20,990 nt of DNA from Avanaerovorax sp964442135 (GCA_964442135.1 CAYTYN010000025.1:1-20990); one strand, 5' to 3'; counted from the stretch's first letter, positions 6,784 through 14,747 are shown. The notes: a model not told the origin generated them from the letters alone. Numbers and translations are program-made.

Positions 6784-7787
6784 ACGTAGTAATGTCTTAC
6801 ATAGATTATAGCATGGCGGATTTAACGGATAGAGAGGTGTTTTCCTTCACAAAATCCGAAGAGAGGGAAATATACGATTTTCTATGTAAGGATCCGGACA
6901 TAATGGGCGCTGTGATAATCGCCACCTGTAACAGGACGGAGCTTTACCTGTCCCTCAGAGACGGAGCTGAAAGGGAGCCTTTCCGCGAGCTGTGCCGTGC
7001 CATGGGAGTAAGCTATGAAGCCTATGACCACATTCACAAGACCTTGAGACAGACAGAGGCCATAAGGCACCTGTGCAAGGTGGCCAGCGGGGCGGAATCT
7101 CAGATATGGGGAGAGGATCAGATAATCTCTCAGGTCAGGGACGCCATAAAAACTGCCGGAGAGCTTAAGTCCTCGGACAGTATTCTCAACGTGGTATTCA
7201 GAACCGGAGTAAGCGCGGGGAAAAAGGTTAAGACTCTGGTGGATTTTAAGACGGACGACGATTCAACAGCGTCAAGAGCCGTTTCAGTCCTGAAGGATTT
7301 CGGCAATGTAAGAGATGTGCTGGTTATAGGAAACGGAGTAATAGGAAGATTGGTGGCGGAGCTTCTCGTAAAGGCGGGATTTAACCCGACAATGACCTTG
7401 AGACAGTATAAGCACAGTGAAAATATAATTCCCAAGGGCTGCGGGAAGGTAAACTACAGCGACAGATACGGGCAGATGGAAAAGTGCCAAGCCGTCGTCA
7501 GCGCAACGTCAAGTCCTCACTTCACCGTGACCATGGACAAGCTGAGGGAGCTGGGCGAGATCCCTCGGGTTTTCATCGATCTGGCCGTTCCGAGGGACAT
7601 AGATCCGCAGATAAGCCGCTGTGAAGGGGTTTCCTGCTTCAACGTAGACGATATAAGCAGGGAGATAAGAAACGCCCATAGAAAAGAGCAGATGGAGAGG
7701 ATAGACGGGATAATCGGCAAGTACATAGACGATTTCTATAAATGGCTGAATTACAGGGATAATTTAGAGAAGGAGAATACCCGTTAG
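6780..7787 (+). CDS. hemA: HemA, glutamyl-tRNA reductase (short form)
   Basis: NADPH-dependent reduction of glutamyl-tRNA to glutamate-1-semialdehyde, first step of the C5 route to tetrapyrroles. The catalytic nucleophile is Cys50 in ATCNRTELY, the same position as in E. coli HemA. GAESQIWGEDQIISQVRDA (about 98-116) corresponds to the conserved G-x-x-S-x-x-x-GE-x-Q-I block. The nucleotide-binding domain begins at VLVIGNGVIGRL and contains FIDLAVPRDIDP and the VDDIS segment. The protein stops at 335 aa, just after DDFYKWL, where E. coli HemA (418 aa) begins its C-terminal dimerisation domain. Sitting between cbiG and cbiH under the B12 riboswitch, it probably supplies precursor for corrin synthesis. 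The stop codon is directly followed by the cbiH ATG. Confidence 0.93.
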   Translation: MNVVMSYIDYSMADLTDREVFSFTKSEEREIYDFLCKDPDIMGAVIIATCNRTELYLSLRDGAEREPFRELCRAMGVSYEAYDHIHKTLRQTEAIRHLCKVASGAESQIWGEDQIISQVRDAIKTAGELKSSDSILNVVFRTGVSAGKKVKTLVDFKTDDDSTASRAVSVLKDFGNVRDVLVIGNGVIGRLVAELLVKAGFNPTMTLRQYKHSENIIPKGCGKVNYSDRYGQMEKCQAVVSATSSPHFTVTMDKLRELGEIPRVFIDLAVPRDIDPQISRCEGVSCFNVDDISREIRNAHRKEQMERIDGIIGKYIDDFYKWLNYRDNLEKENTR

Positions 7788-8519
7788 ATGAAGATATACG
7801 TAGTGGGAATAGGGCCGGGAGACCGGAACGCCATGACTCCGGCGGCGAGAGCCGCCATAGAGAAAAGCCATGTTATTGCCGGATACACTCTTTACGTGGA
7901 TCTCATAAAGGATTTGGCTGAGGGAAAGGAGATAAGAAGCACCTCCATGAGGAAGGAGGTGGAAAGGTGCAAAATGGCTCTGGAAGCATGTCTCGAGGGT
8001 AAGACGGTAGCCTTCGTGTGCAGCGGCGACGCGGGAGTTTACGGGATGGCAGGAATAATGTGCGAGGTGGCAAAGGATCATCCTGAAATTGATATAGAGG
8101 TGGTGCCGGGAATCACGGCCGCCTGCAGCGGCGCTTCGGTTCTGGGCGCTCCTCTCACCCACGATTTCGCCGTAATCTCCTTAAGCGACCTTCTGACGCC
8201 GTGGGAAAGGATAGAAAAGAGGCTCAGGCTGGCCGCGGAAGGGGATTTTGTGCTATGCCTCTACAATCCCAAGAGCAAAAAAAGAGTAACTCATCTGGAC
8301 AGAGCCGTGGAGCTTACAGAGCTTTACCGGGACGGAGGCACTCCGTCCGGGTATGTGAAGAACATAGGGCGTGAGGGAGAACGGGGAGTTATATGCACCT
8401 TAGATGGTCTTAAGTATAACGACGACATCGACATGTTCACTACAGTATTCATCGGAAATTCCCGAACTAAGGTAATCAACGGAAGGCTGGTAACGCCGAG
8501 GGGATATAAGGATGTGTAA
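7788..8519 (+). CDS. cbiH: CbiH, cobalt-factor III (precorrin-3B) C17-methyltransferase
   Basis: Methylates C17 and drives ring contraction in the anaerobic pathway; 243 aa, the usual length for the stand-alone enzyme. It shows VGIGPGDRNAMTPAA (6-20), then the CbiH/CobJ hallmark VIAGYTLYVDLI (29-40). CSGDAGVYGMAG (78-89) and VVPGITAACSGASVLGAPL (105-123) form the SAM pocket. HDFAVISLSDLLTPWE (125-140) is also typical, as is LYNPKSKKR. No 4Fe-4S-type C-terminal extension is present, unlike the long CbiH60 form of some bacilli. The gene abuts hemA with no gap and overlaps cbiJ by 8 nt. Confidence 0.95.
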   Translation: MKIYVVGIGPGDRNAMTPAARAAIEKSHVIAGYTLYVDLIKDLAEGKEIRSTSMRKEVERCKMALEACLEGKTVAFVCSGDAGVYGMAGIMCEVAKDHPEIDIEVVPGITAACSGASVLGAPLTHDFAVISLSDLLTPWERIEKRLRLAAEGDFVLCLYNPKSKKRVTHLDRAVELTELYRDGGTPSGYVKNIGREGERGVICTLDGLKYNDDIDMFTTVFIGNSRTKVINGRLVTPRGYKDV

Positions 8520-9297
8520 AGCAGGCGAAAAAAAGGGCCGTACAGCCGTATTCGCGGGAACCGCAGAAGGCAGACGCATAGCCGGATTCGTACTTGAAAG
8601 GGGATATTCGGACACGGTAGACTTTCTCGTAGCCACAGAATACGGACAGGAATTGCTGGAGGAAGAAGGCTCCCTCAACGTATTTGCCGGAAGGCTCGAT
8701 ATGAAGGAAATGGAAGATTTCTTCGCAAGGAGAAACATCCGTCTCGTCATAGACGCTACCCATCCGTATGCCTGTCAGGTCTCCGGAAACATACGGGGAG
8801 CGTGCGGAGAAGAGCGGGAATACGTCAGGGTGGAGAGAAGCAGTGATTTGACGGAAGCCATGAAGAGGAATATTATAGAGGTATCCTGTATGGCTGAGGC
8901 GGCAAAAACGGTAGAGGAGCTGGGTGAGAGGGCGCTGATTACCACAGGGGCCAAAGAGATAGGCGCCTTCAGCTCCATGAAGGATACAGAGTCTATGATC
9001 GTCGCGAGAGTTCTTCCCAGTCCGGAGTCCATCAAGGCGTGCCTGGACGCGGAGGTATCCCCTTCGAATATAATCGGAATGCAGGGGCCCTTCACCTTAG
9101 AGATGAATCTGGCGACCCTGAACCAGTTCGGGTGTAAGGTTCTGGTGACTAAGGATACCGGCAAGCCGGGAGGCTTCATGGAAAAGGCAAGGTGCGCCGA
9201 TTACGGCTACAAGGTTATCGTCGTAGCCAGGCAGGAGCAGGATGAGGGGATAACCGTTGAGGAGGCTGAAGAGAGGATAGCTGAGGAAAATGGATAG
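8512..9297 (+). CDS. cbiJ: CbiJ, cobalt-precorrin-6A reductase
   Basis: NAD(P)H-dependent reductase (261 aa) converting cobalt-precorrin-6A to 6B. The nucleotide-binding N-terminus is FAGTAEGRRIAG (14-25), and the conserved block LVIDATHPYACQVS (78-91) identifies the CbiJ/CobK family. Later stretches TTGAKEIGAF, RVLPSPES, MQGPF and VTKDTGKPGGFMEK follow in family order. The ATG at 8512 overlaps the end of cbiH by 8 nt, and GGGGATATAAGG before it contains a purine-rich site. Homologues often begin directly at the nucleotide-binding strand, so the first nine basic residues (MCKAGEKKG) are an added tail. It sits next to the precorrin-2 dehydrogenase gene, overlapping it by 8 nt. Confidence 0.93.
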   Translation: MCKAGEKKGRTAVFAGTAEGRRIAGFVLERGYSDTVDFLVATEYGQELLEEEGSLNVFAGRLDMKEMEDFFARRNIRLVIDATHPYACQVSGNIRGACGEEREYVRVERSSDLTEAMKRNIIEVSCMAEAAKTVEELGERALITTGAKEIGAFSSMKDTESMIVARVLPSPESIKACLDAEVSPSNIIGMQGPFTLEMNLATLNQFGCKVLVTKDTGKPGGFMEKARCADYGYKVIVVARQEQDEGITVEEAEERIAEENG

Positions 9298-9742
9298 ATA
9301 CTTTCCACTGTACGTAAAGAGCTCAGGGGTCACCTTCTTCGTGGCGGGAGGAGGCCGTGTAGCCGCGCGGAGAGTCAAAACTCTCCTGGCCTTTCAGTTT
9401 AAAATAAGGATAGTGTCAAGGGAGCTGTGTCCTGAGCTAAAGAAACTGATTTCAAAGGACAGGATTCAGTACATAGAGGACGTCTACAGGAGAGAATATC
9501 TTGACGGCTGCCAGATAGCCACCGCCTGTACCGATGACAGAAATACCAACAGAGAAATAGGTCGGGACTGCAGAACCATGGGAATACCCGTAAGCGTCTG
9601 CGACAGGAAAGAGGAATGTACATTTTATTTTCCGGCGGTCGCCGTAAACGAAGAACTAGTCTGCGGCATATGCGGCGGTGAAAATCACAGAGAGACGAGC
9701 CGGGTTGCGTCGGAGATAAGAAGAATATTGTCAGAGGAATAG
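9290..9742 (+). CDS. sirC: Precorrin-2 dehydrogenase (CysG N-terminal / Met8 / SirC family)
   Basis: NAD-dependent oxidation of precorrin-2 to sirohydrochlorin, the substrate of the CbiX cobaltochelatase encoded in this operon. The protein (150 aa) starts with YFPLYV and the nucleotide-binding loop VAGGGRVAARR (18-28). ATACTDDRNTNREIGRD (77-93) and VSVCDRKEECTFYFPAVA (101-118) match the family; Asp105 aligns with the catalytic Asp104 of E. coli CysG. The C-terminus ends at SEIRRILSEE, soon after the GGENHRETSRVASEIR element that corresponds to the SGGxSPxLAR segment. It therefore lacks most of the helical domain seen in proteins of about 200 aa. Here NHRETSR replaces the usual serine-proline motif. 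The gene overlaps cbiJ by 8 nt and lies 1 nt before hemC. Confidence 0.87.
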   Translation: MDRYFPLYVKSSGVTFFVAGGGRVAARRVKTLLAFQFKIRIVSRELCPELKKLISKDRIQYIEDVYRREYLDGCQIATACTDDRNTNREIGRDCRTMGIPVSVCDRKEECTFYFPAVAVNEELVCGICGGENHRETSRVASEIRRILSEE

Positions 9743-9743
9743 T

Positions 9744-10649
9744 ATGAAGGTTACAATAGGCAGCCGGGACAGCCGGCTGGCCGTTATACAGTCAGAGATC
9801 GTCATAGAGGCTATAGAAGCTTTCAATAAAAAGAGAGGTCTTAAGGGAGAGGGGGCTGTAAATCCACAGCTGATCACCATGAAGACCACAGGGGATAAGA
9901 TACTGGACAGAACCTTAGATAAAATAGGAGGAAAAGGACTTTTCGTCAAAGAGCTGGACAAGGCGCTGAGAGACGGGAGAGCGGACCTTACGGTACACAG
10001 TCTTAAGGACGTACCCATGGAGGTTCCCAAGGATATACCCCTTCTGGCCTTTTCAAAGAGAGAAGACCCGAGGGACGTTCTCATACTGCCGGAGGGAAGA
10101 GATAATATAGATCTCAGTATTCCCATAGGATGCTCCAGCCAGAGGAGAAGTATTCAGATAAAAAAAATATTCCCTGAGGCTCAGGTTAAGCCTATAAGGG
10201 GAAATCTCCAGACCAGACTGAGGAAGCTGGAGACAGGGGAATACGGAGCCATTATGCTGGCCTACGCCGGAATAAAGAGGCTGGGCCTTACGGAAAGAGT
10301 ATGGAGGATATTTGAAACCGATGAGATAATACCCGCAGCCGGTCAGGGAATCTTGGCCGTACAGGGAAGAAGAGGCTTTGACCCGTATTTCCTCGCAGAC
10401 TTTGACGACAAGGACGGAAGAGACGCTGCCATGGCAGAGAGAAGCTTCGTAAGAGCCTTAGACGGAGGGTGCAGCTCCCCTATAGGGGCGTACGCCGTGC
10501 CAAAGGGGGATATTATCACCATTACGGGATTTTACGCGGATGGTGAGGGAAATTCCTTCGTAAAAAAGGTGACCGGAGAAAGAGAGGACGGGAATAAGCT
10601 GGCTGCATGGCTTGCTGAGGAGATGAAAGGTGAAGGAAATGGCAGGTAA
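9744..10649 (+). CDS. hemC: HemC, porphobilinogen deaminase (hydroxymethylbilane synthase)
   Basis: Joins four porphobilinogens into the linear tetrapyrrole hydroxymethylbilane. The 301-aa sequence has IGSRDSRLAVIQ (5-16), TTGDKILD (48-55), GGKGLFVKELD (62-72) and ADLTVHSLKDVP (80-91), which includes the catalytic aspartate (Asp81, corresponding to E. coli Asp84). GCSSQRRS (129-136) and RGNLQTRLRKL (152-162) form the acidic-substrate binding site. Cys243 in LDGGCSSPIGAYA carries the dipyrromethane cofactor. The length is normal. AGAGGA lies 5 nt upstream of the ATG. The next gene, cobA-hemD, starts inside its last codons, so its product is directly supplied with the HemC product. Confidence 0.96.
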   Translation: MKVTIGSRDSRLAVIQSEIVIEAIEAFNKKRGLKGEGAVNPQLITMKTTGDKILDRTLDKIGGKGLFVKELDKALRDGRADLTVHSLKDVPMEVPKDIPLLAFSKREDPRDVLILPEGRDNIDLSIPIGCSSQRRSIQIKKIFPEAQVKPIRGNLQTRLRKLETGEYGAIMLAYAGIKRLGLTERVWRIFETDEIIPAAGQGILAVQGRRGFDPYFLADFDDKDGRDAAMAERSFVRALDGGCSSPIGAYAVPKGDIITITGFYADGEGNSFVKKVTGEREDGNKLAAWLAEEMKGEGNGR

Positions 10650-12117
10650 GGTATATCTGGTCGGAGCGGGACCGGGAGACAGAGAGCTCCTGACTCTTAA
10701 GGCAAAACGGCTTATAGGGGAAGCGGATGTAATAGTCTGCGACAGGCTGGTTTCACAGGATATTACGGATATGATACCTTCCGGAACAGAGATAATAGAT
10801 GTGGGGAAAAATGCGGGAAATCACCCGGTACCTCAGAGCCGGATAAACCGGATACTGGTTCGGGAGGCTGAGAAGGGAAAAACCGTGGTCAGGCTTAAAG
10901 GGGGAGATCCTTTCGTATTCGGAAGAGGGGGTGAGGAGCTGGAGCTCCTCAAGGAAAGGTCCATCCCCTTTCAGGTGGTTCCGGCAGTGACGGCGGGGAT
11001 CGCCGCCCCGGCTTACGCCGGAATTCCGGTGACCTGTCGGGACTTCTGCTCCTCCCTTCACTTCATTACGGGACACGCAAAAGAGGGAAGTGAACTGAAC
11101 CTAGATTTCCATTCGCTGGTAAGGCTTAACGGAACCATAGTATTCTACATGGGAGTAGGAGCGGCGGAAAAGCTGTCCGACGGTCTTTTGAAGGCGGGAA
11201 TGGAACCCGATACCCCTGCCGCCGTAATAGAAAACGGCACGCGGCCGGAGCAGAGAAAGGTGATAACCACCGTTGAGAAGCTGGGAGAAGCCGTAAAGGA
11301 AGAAGGCATAAAATCTCCCGCCATAATAGTGGTAGGAAGAGTGTGCAGTCTGTCGGAGGAGTTCGATTGGTTCAGCAGTCTCCCTCTGAAGGGGATGCGG
11401 ATAGTGGTGACTACTCCTGAGAAGAAGGCTTCCGTTCTGGGAGACAAGCTGAGAGCTCAGGGAGCTCAGGTTATCGTGTATCCGTGCATAAGGACAGAGC
11501 CTATAAGGCCTATTTCCCCTGAGTTCAGCGCCTATGACGTATTAGTCTTCACCAGCGCCGAGGGAGTCAGGTCATTCTTTCAGTGGCTCAGGGAAACGGG
11601 AAGGGACAGCCGTGCCGTATCAGGCCTTAAGGTGGCATGTATCGGAGAGGCGACGGCGAGAGCGGCGGAGAAATTCGGCATAAGAGCCGATTTCGTTCCC
11701 GGCTATTACGACGGCGCCCATCTGGCTGAGGAGATGATAGAATCCGGCTTCATCGGAGAAAGGGACAGACTCCTTCTGCTGAGGGCGGAGAAGGCATCGT
11801 CGGAGATAACAGACATTCTGGAGAAAAGAGGCGTAGATTACACCGACTATCCCGTATACAGAACCAGCCTTGAGGAGCACGGGGAGCTTGGAAGAGAGGA
11901 CTTCGATCTGGTAACGTTTACATCGAAGAGCTGCGTTGAAGGCTTTGTCAGAAACAGGAAGGCCTCGGATTTAAAGGGTGTGAATGCCCTTTGCATAGGA
12001 TATAAGACGGCGGAGGAAGCCGAAAGGTACGGCTTTAACGTAGAGATTGCTGATAAACCGACCATAGACAGTATGGTAGAAAAGCTGACAGGTTCATTGA
12101 AGGAAAGAGGGAATTAA
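10639..12117 (+). CDS. cobA-hemD: CobA-HemD fusion: uroporphyrinogen III C-methyltransferase / uroporphyrinogen III synthase
   Basis: A two-domain enzyme of 492 aa. HemD (about 249-492) closes hydroxymethylbilane to uroporphyrinogen III, and CobA/SUMT (about 1-247) methylates it at C2 and C7 to precorrin-2. CobA shows VYLVGAGPGDRELLTLKA (5-22), RLKGGDPFVFGRGGEE (85-100), YAGIPVTCRD (126-135) and HFITGHAKEG (141-150). HemD begins near PLKGMRIVVTTP and contains LVFTSAEGVRSFFQWL and VTFTSKSCVEGF. The ATG at 10639, with AAGGTGAAGGA just before it, is chosen over a GTG at 10630 that would add three residues. Small departures from the SUMT consensus are visible: PAVTAG where PGVTSA or PGITSA is usual, and TCRD for THRD. 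Such fusions are common in clostridia. The start overlaps hemC by 11 nt. Confidence 0.94.
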   Translation: MAGKVYLVGAGPGDRELLTLKAKRLIGEADVIVCDRLVSQDITDMIPSGTEIIDVGKNAGNHPVPQSRINRILVREAEKGKTVVRLKGGDPFVFGRGGEELELLKERSIPFQVVPAVTAGIAAPAYAGIPVTCRDFCSSLHFITGHAKEGSELNLDFHSLVRLNGTIVFYMGVGAAEKLSDGLLKAGMEPDTPAAVIENGTRPEQRKVITTVEKLGEAVKEEGIKSPAIIVVGRVCSLSEEFDWFSSLPLKGMRIVVTTPEKKASVLGDKLRAQGAQVIVYPCIRTEPIRPISPEFSAYDVLVFTSAEGVRSFFQWLRETGRDSRAVSGLKVACIGEATARAAEKFGIRADFVPGYYDGAHLAEEMIESGFIGERDRLLLLRAEKASSEITDILEKRGVDYTDYPVYRTSLEEHGELGREDFDLVTFTSKSCVEGFVRNRKASDLKGVNALCIGYKTAEEAERYGFNVEIADKPTIDSMVEKLTGSLKERGN

Positions 12118-12119
12118 AG

Positions 12120-13100
12120 ATGATCACCAGACCGAGAAGACTTAGGGCGGGAAAAATCGTCAGAGGCATGGTCAGAGAGACCAGAGCGTCCAGGGAAAGC
12201 CTGATCTATCCTATATTTTTCCAGGAGGGAAAGGATATAAAGTCGCCTATAGACGCCATGGAGGGTCAGTTCAGGTACAGTCCGGACAGGTGCAGGGAGA
12301 TAATCGACAAGTGTCTGGAGCATGGGGTCGATAAGGTACTCATCTTCGGTATACCTGAGGAAAAGGACGAGATGGGAAGTCAGGCCTATGCGGAAAACGG
12401 CATAGTTCAGCAGGCAGTCCGAGCCATTAAAGAGGAATACGGAGATGAGGTTTACGTCATTACAGACGTGTGCATGTGCGAATACACCTCTCACGGCCAC
12501 TGCGGTATCCTCTGCGGTCACGACGTGGATAACGACGAAACCCTGAAATATCTTACCGAGACGGCTCTTTCCCATGCCAAGGCAGGAGCCGACATGGTAG
12601 CCCCCTCCGACATGATGGACGGCAGGGTGGCGGCATTGAGATCGGGACTTGATGAAAACGGCTTTAAGAACGTACCTATAATGTCCTACGCAGTGAAATA
12701 CGCGTCCAAGTTCTACGGCCCGTTTAGAGAAGCGGCAGGCTCCGCCCCTTCCTTCGGAGACAGGAAGACGTATCAGATGGACCCTCACAACGTGAGGGAG
12801 GCCATGAGAGAAGCATGCTATGATGAGGAAGAGGGGGCGGATATACTCATGGTAAAACCGGCTCTTTCCTATCTGGACGTAATAAAGGAGCTGTCATATA
12901 ATACTCATCTTCCCATAGCCACTTACAGCGTCAGCGGGGAGTACGCCATGATAAAGAACGCAGGAAGGGCGGGACTTATCGACGAGTACGGCATTATGTG
13001 CGAGACTACCACGTCTATGATGAGAGCAGGAGCCGACATTATAATCACCTATTTCGCTATGGAGGCCGCAGACGCCATAGAAAGAGGAGATATAGGTTAA
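12120..13100 (+). CDS. hemB: HemB, delta-aminolaevulinic acid dehydratase (porphobilinogen synthase)
   Basis: Condenses two 5-aminolaevulinates into porphobilinogen; 326 aa, the family length. The zinc site is the cysteine-rich type, Cys118, Cys120 and Cys128 in DVCMCEYTSHGHC. The two Schiff-base lysines are Lys193 in SYAVKYASKFYGPFREA and Lys246 in MVKPALSYLDVI. The N-terminal RPRRLRAG, YPIFFQEG and MVAPSDMMDGRV also match. The cysteine set predicts zinc dependence rather than a magnesium-only enzyme. The gene starts 2 nt after cobA-hemD, using GGAAAGAGG at the end of that gene as its ribosome binding site. Confidence 0.97.
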   Translation: MITRPRRLRAGKIVRGMVRETRASRESLIYPIFFQEGKDIKSPIDAMEGQFRYSPDRCREIIDKCLEHGVDKVLIFGIPEEKDEMGSQAYAENGIVQQAVRAIKEEYGDEVYVITDVCMCEYTSHGHCGILCGHDVDNDETLKYLTETALSHAKAGADMVAPSDMMDGRVAALRSGLDENGFKNVPIMSYAVKYASKFYGPFREAAGSAPSFGDRKTYQMDPHNVREAMREACYDEEEGADILMVKPALSYLDVIKELSYNTHLPIATYSVSGEYAMIKNAGRAGLIDEYGIMCETTTSMMRAGADIIITYFAMEAADAIERGDIG

Positions 13101-13116
13101 TCGGGGAGGAACGGAA

Positions 13117-14394
13117 ATGAATAACTCAGAGATTCTATTCGAGAGAGCGAAGAAAGTAATGCCCGGTGGAGTGAACAGTCCTGTCAGAGCCTTCCGCTCC
13201 GTGGGAATGACCCCAAGGTTCATAGACAGGGCCAAGGGCAACAGGATATACGACGCAGAGGGAAAGGAATACCTAGATTACGTCAGCTCATGGGGGCCTA
13301 TGATATTAGGTCACGGAGATGAAGATACTGTGAAGGCGGTAAAGGAAGCCGCTGAAAAGGGGCTCAGCTTCGGGGCCTGCACTCAGGCAGAGGTGGAAGC
13401 CGCAGAGCTGATAACCTCCGGCCTGCCTCACGTGGAAATGCTTAGAATGGTAAACAGCGGCACAGAAGCCGTTATGAGCGCTATCCGCGTTGCCAGAGGG
13501 TTTACGGGGAGAGATAAGGTTATAAAATTCGAGGGCTGCTACCACGGTCACAGCGACAGCATGCTGGTAAAGGCAGGGTCGGGAGCCATGACCTTCGGTT
13601 CCCCCGACAGCGCCGGAGTGACAAAGGGAGCCGCAAAGGACACTCTTCCGGCCGTATACAACGATTTGGAGTCGGTGGAGAGGATATTCGATGAAAACAG
13701 AGGAGGGATAGCCTGCGTCATCGTGGAGCCGGTGGCCGCCAACATGGGGGTAGTGCCTCCTAAGGAAGGCTTTTTAGAGGGACTGAGAAGGCTTTGCGAT
13801 GAAAACGGGGCGCTCCTGATATTCGATGAGGTGATAACAGGCTTCAGGCTCTCCTTCGGAGGAGCGGCTGAGTATTACGGCGTCACACCGGATCTTGCCA
13901 CGTACGGAAAGATCATAGGAGGCGGGCTGCCCGTAGGCGCTTACGGGGGAAGAAAAGAGATCATGGAAAGGGTATCTCCGAGTGGAAACGTATATCAGGC
14001 CGGCACATTGTCCGGAAATCCTGTGGCAATGGCTGCGGGCCTCGCTACCCTCAGAAAGCTAAAGGAAAATCCCGAGATATACGGGAGGATAAACCAAATG
14101 GGAGAATATCTGGCAGGAGAGCTGAGACGGATCAGCGGTCTTACCGTGAACAGCGCAGGCTCCTTAGTCTGCCTTTACTACACCGACAGACCTGTAAACA
14201 ACTACGGCGACGCGGTAAAGGCTAACACGGACGTCTTCTCCGGTTCCTTCAAAAAGCTTATGGAGAAGGGCATATACGTAGCGCCGTCCCAGTTCGAAGC
14301 CATGTTTTTAAATATATGCTTCACCAAGGAGGATTTAGATTATACGGTAAAGGCTTACGAGGAAATTTTCAAGGAGGAGAGACAGAGGATATGA
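13117..14394 (+). CDS. hemL: HemL, glutamate-1-semialdehyde 2,1-aminomutase
   Basis: PLP-dependent enzyme that isomerises glutamate-1-semialdehyde, the HemA product, to 5-aminolaevulinate; 425 aa. It starts with the typical SEILFERAKKVMPGGVNSPVRAF (5-27 region). Family motifs are VNSGTEAVMSAIRVAR (112-127), YHGHSDSML (142-150), VEPVAANMGVVPP (203-215), LLIFDEVITGFR (233-244, Asp237 contacts PLP nitrogen) and TYGKIIGGGLPVGAYGG (262-278). Lys265 binds PLP. VYQAGTLSGNPVAMAAG follows. A strong GGGGAGGA precedes the ATG. The pair HemA plus HemL shows the C5 route; no ALA synthase is present. Its stop overlaps the cbiX start (ATGA). Confidence 0.97.
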   Translation: MNNSEILFERAKKVMPGGVNSPVRAFRSVGMTPRFIDRAKGNRIYDAEGKEYLDYVSSWGPMILGHGDEDTVKAVKEAAEKGLSFGACTQAEVEAAELITSGLPHVEMLRMVNSGTEAVMSAIRVARGFTGRDKVIKFEGCYHGHSDSMLVKAGSGAMTFGSPDSAGVTKGAAKDTLPAVYNDLESVERIFDENRGGIACVIVEPVAANMGVVPPKEGFLEGLRRLCDENGALLIFDEVITGFRLSFGGAAEYYGVTPDLATYGKIIGGGLPVGAYGGRKEIMERVSPSGNVYQAGTLSGNPVAMAAGLATLRKLKENPEIYGRINQMGEYLAGELRRISGLTVNSAGSLVCLYYTDRPVNNYGDAVKANTDVFSGSFKKLMEKGIYVAPSQFEAMFLNICFTKEDLDYTVKAYEEIFKEERQRI

Positions 14395-14747
14395 ACGGCG
14401 TAATGATCCTGGCTCACGGAAGCAGGGTTCAATCCACAAAGGACACCATGAACGCTGTAGCGGATATGACGAGGAAAAAGATAGGGGACATGCCTTTAGA
14501 GATCGCATACATGGAGTTTTGCGAGGAGGATATAGAGCACGGAATAAAGGCTCTCGTGGAAAAGGGTGTAAACCATATAAAGGTGGTGCCGTATTTTCTC
14601 TTCGAGGGCATACACATAAGACATGACATACCGGAGGAGATAGAGAAAATACTGAAAGACTATCCCCATGTGACTGTTCAGATGGGAAAAACCTTTGGAA
14701 CAGATGAAAGGCTGGCCGACATACTGGCGGACAGGATACTGGACTGA
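14391..14747 (+). CDS. cbiX: CbiX, small-type (CbiX-S) sirohydrochlorin cobaltochelatase
   Basis: Inserts Co(II) into sirohydrochlorin, the committed cobalt-early step. The protein is only 118 aa, about half the usual bacterial CbiX or SirB, and corresponds to one chelatase domain. The small forms are known mainly from archaea and are thought to act as homodimers. The two catalytic histidines are visible: His9 in ILAHGSR and His75 in VVPYFLFEGIHIRHDIP. A longer reading frame from 14316 exists, but the ATG at 14391 is chosen because AAGGAGGAG lies 11 nt upstream, it makes an ATGA overlap with hemL, and MNGVMILAHGSR is the normal family start. Iron insertion for sirohaem is an alternative role, but no other chelatase is present here. 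Confidence 0.9.
   Translation: MNGVMILAHGSRVQSTKDTMNAVADMTRKKIGDMPLEIAYMEFCEEDIEHGIKALVEKGVNHIKVVPYFLFEGIHIRHDIPEEIEKILKDYPHVTVQMGKTFGTDERLADILADRILD

Noticed and set aside
12114..12788. 224-codon open frame on the - strand over hemB
   Set aside because: Fully antisense to hemB, which has complete active-site motifs; no ribosome site or domain supports it.
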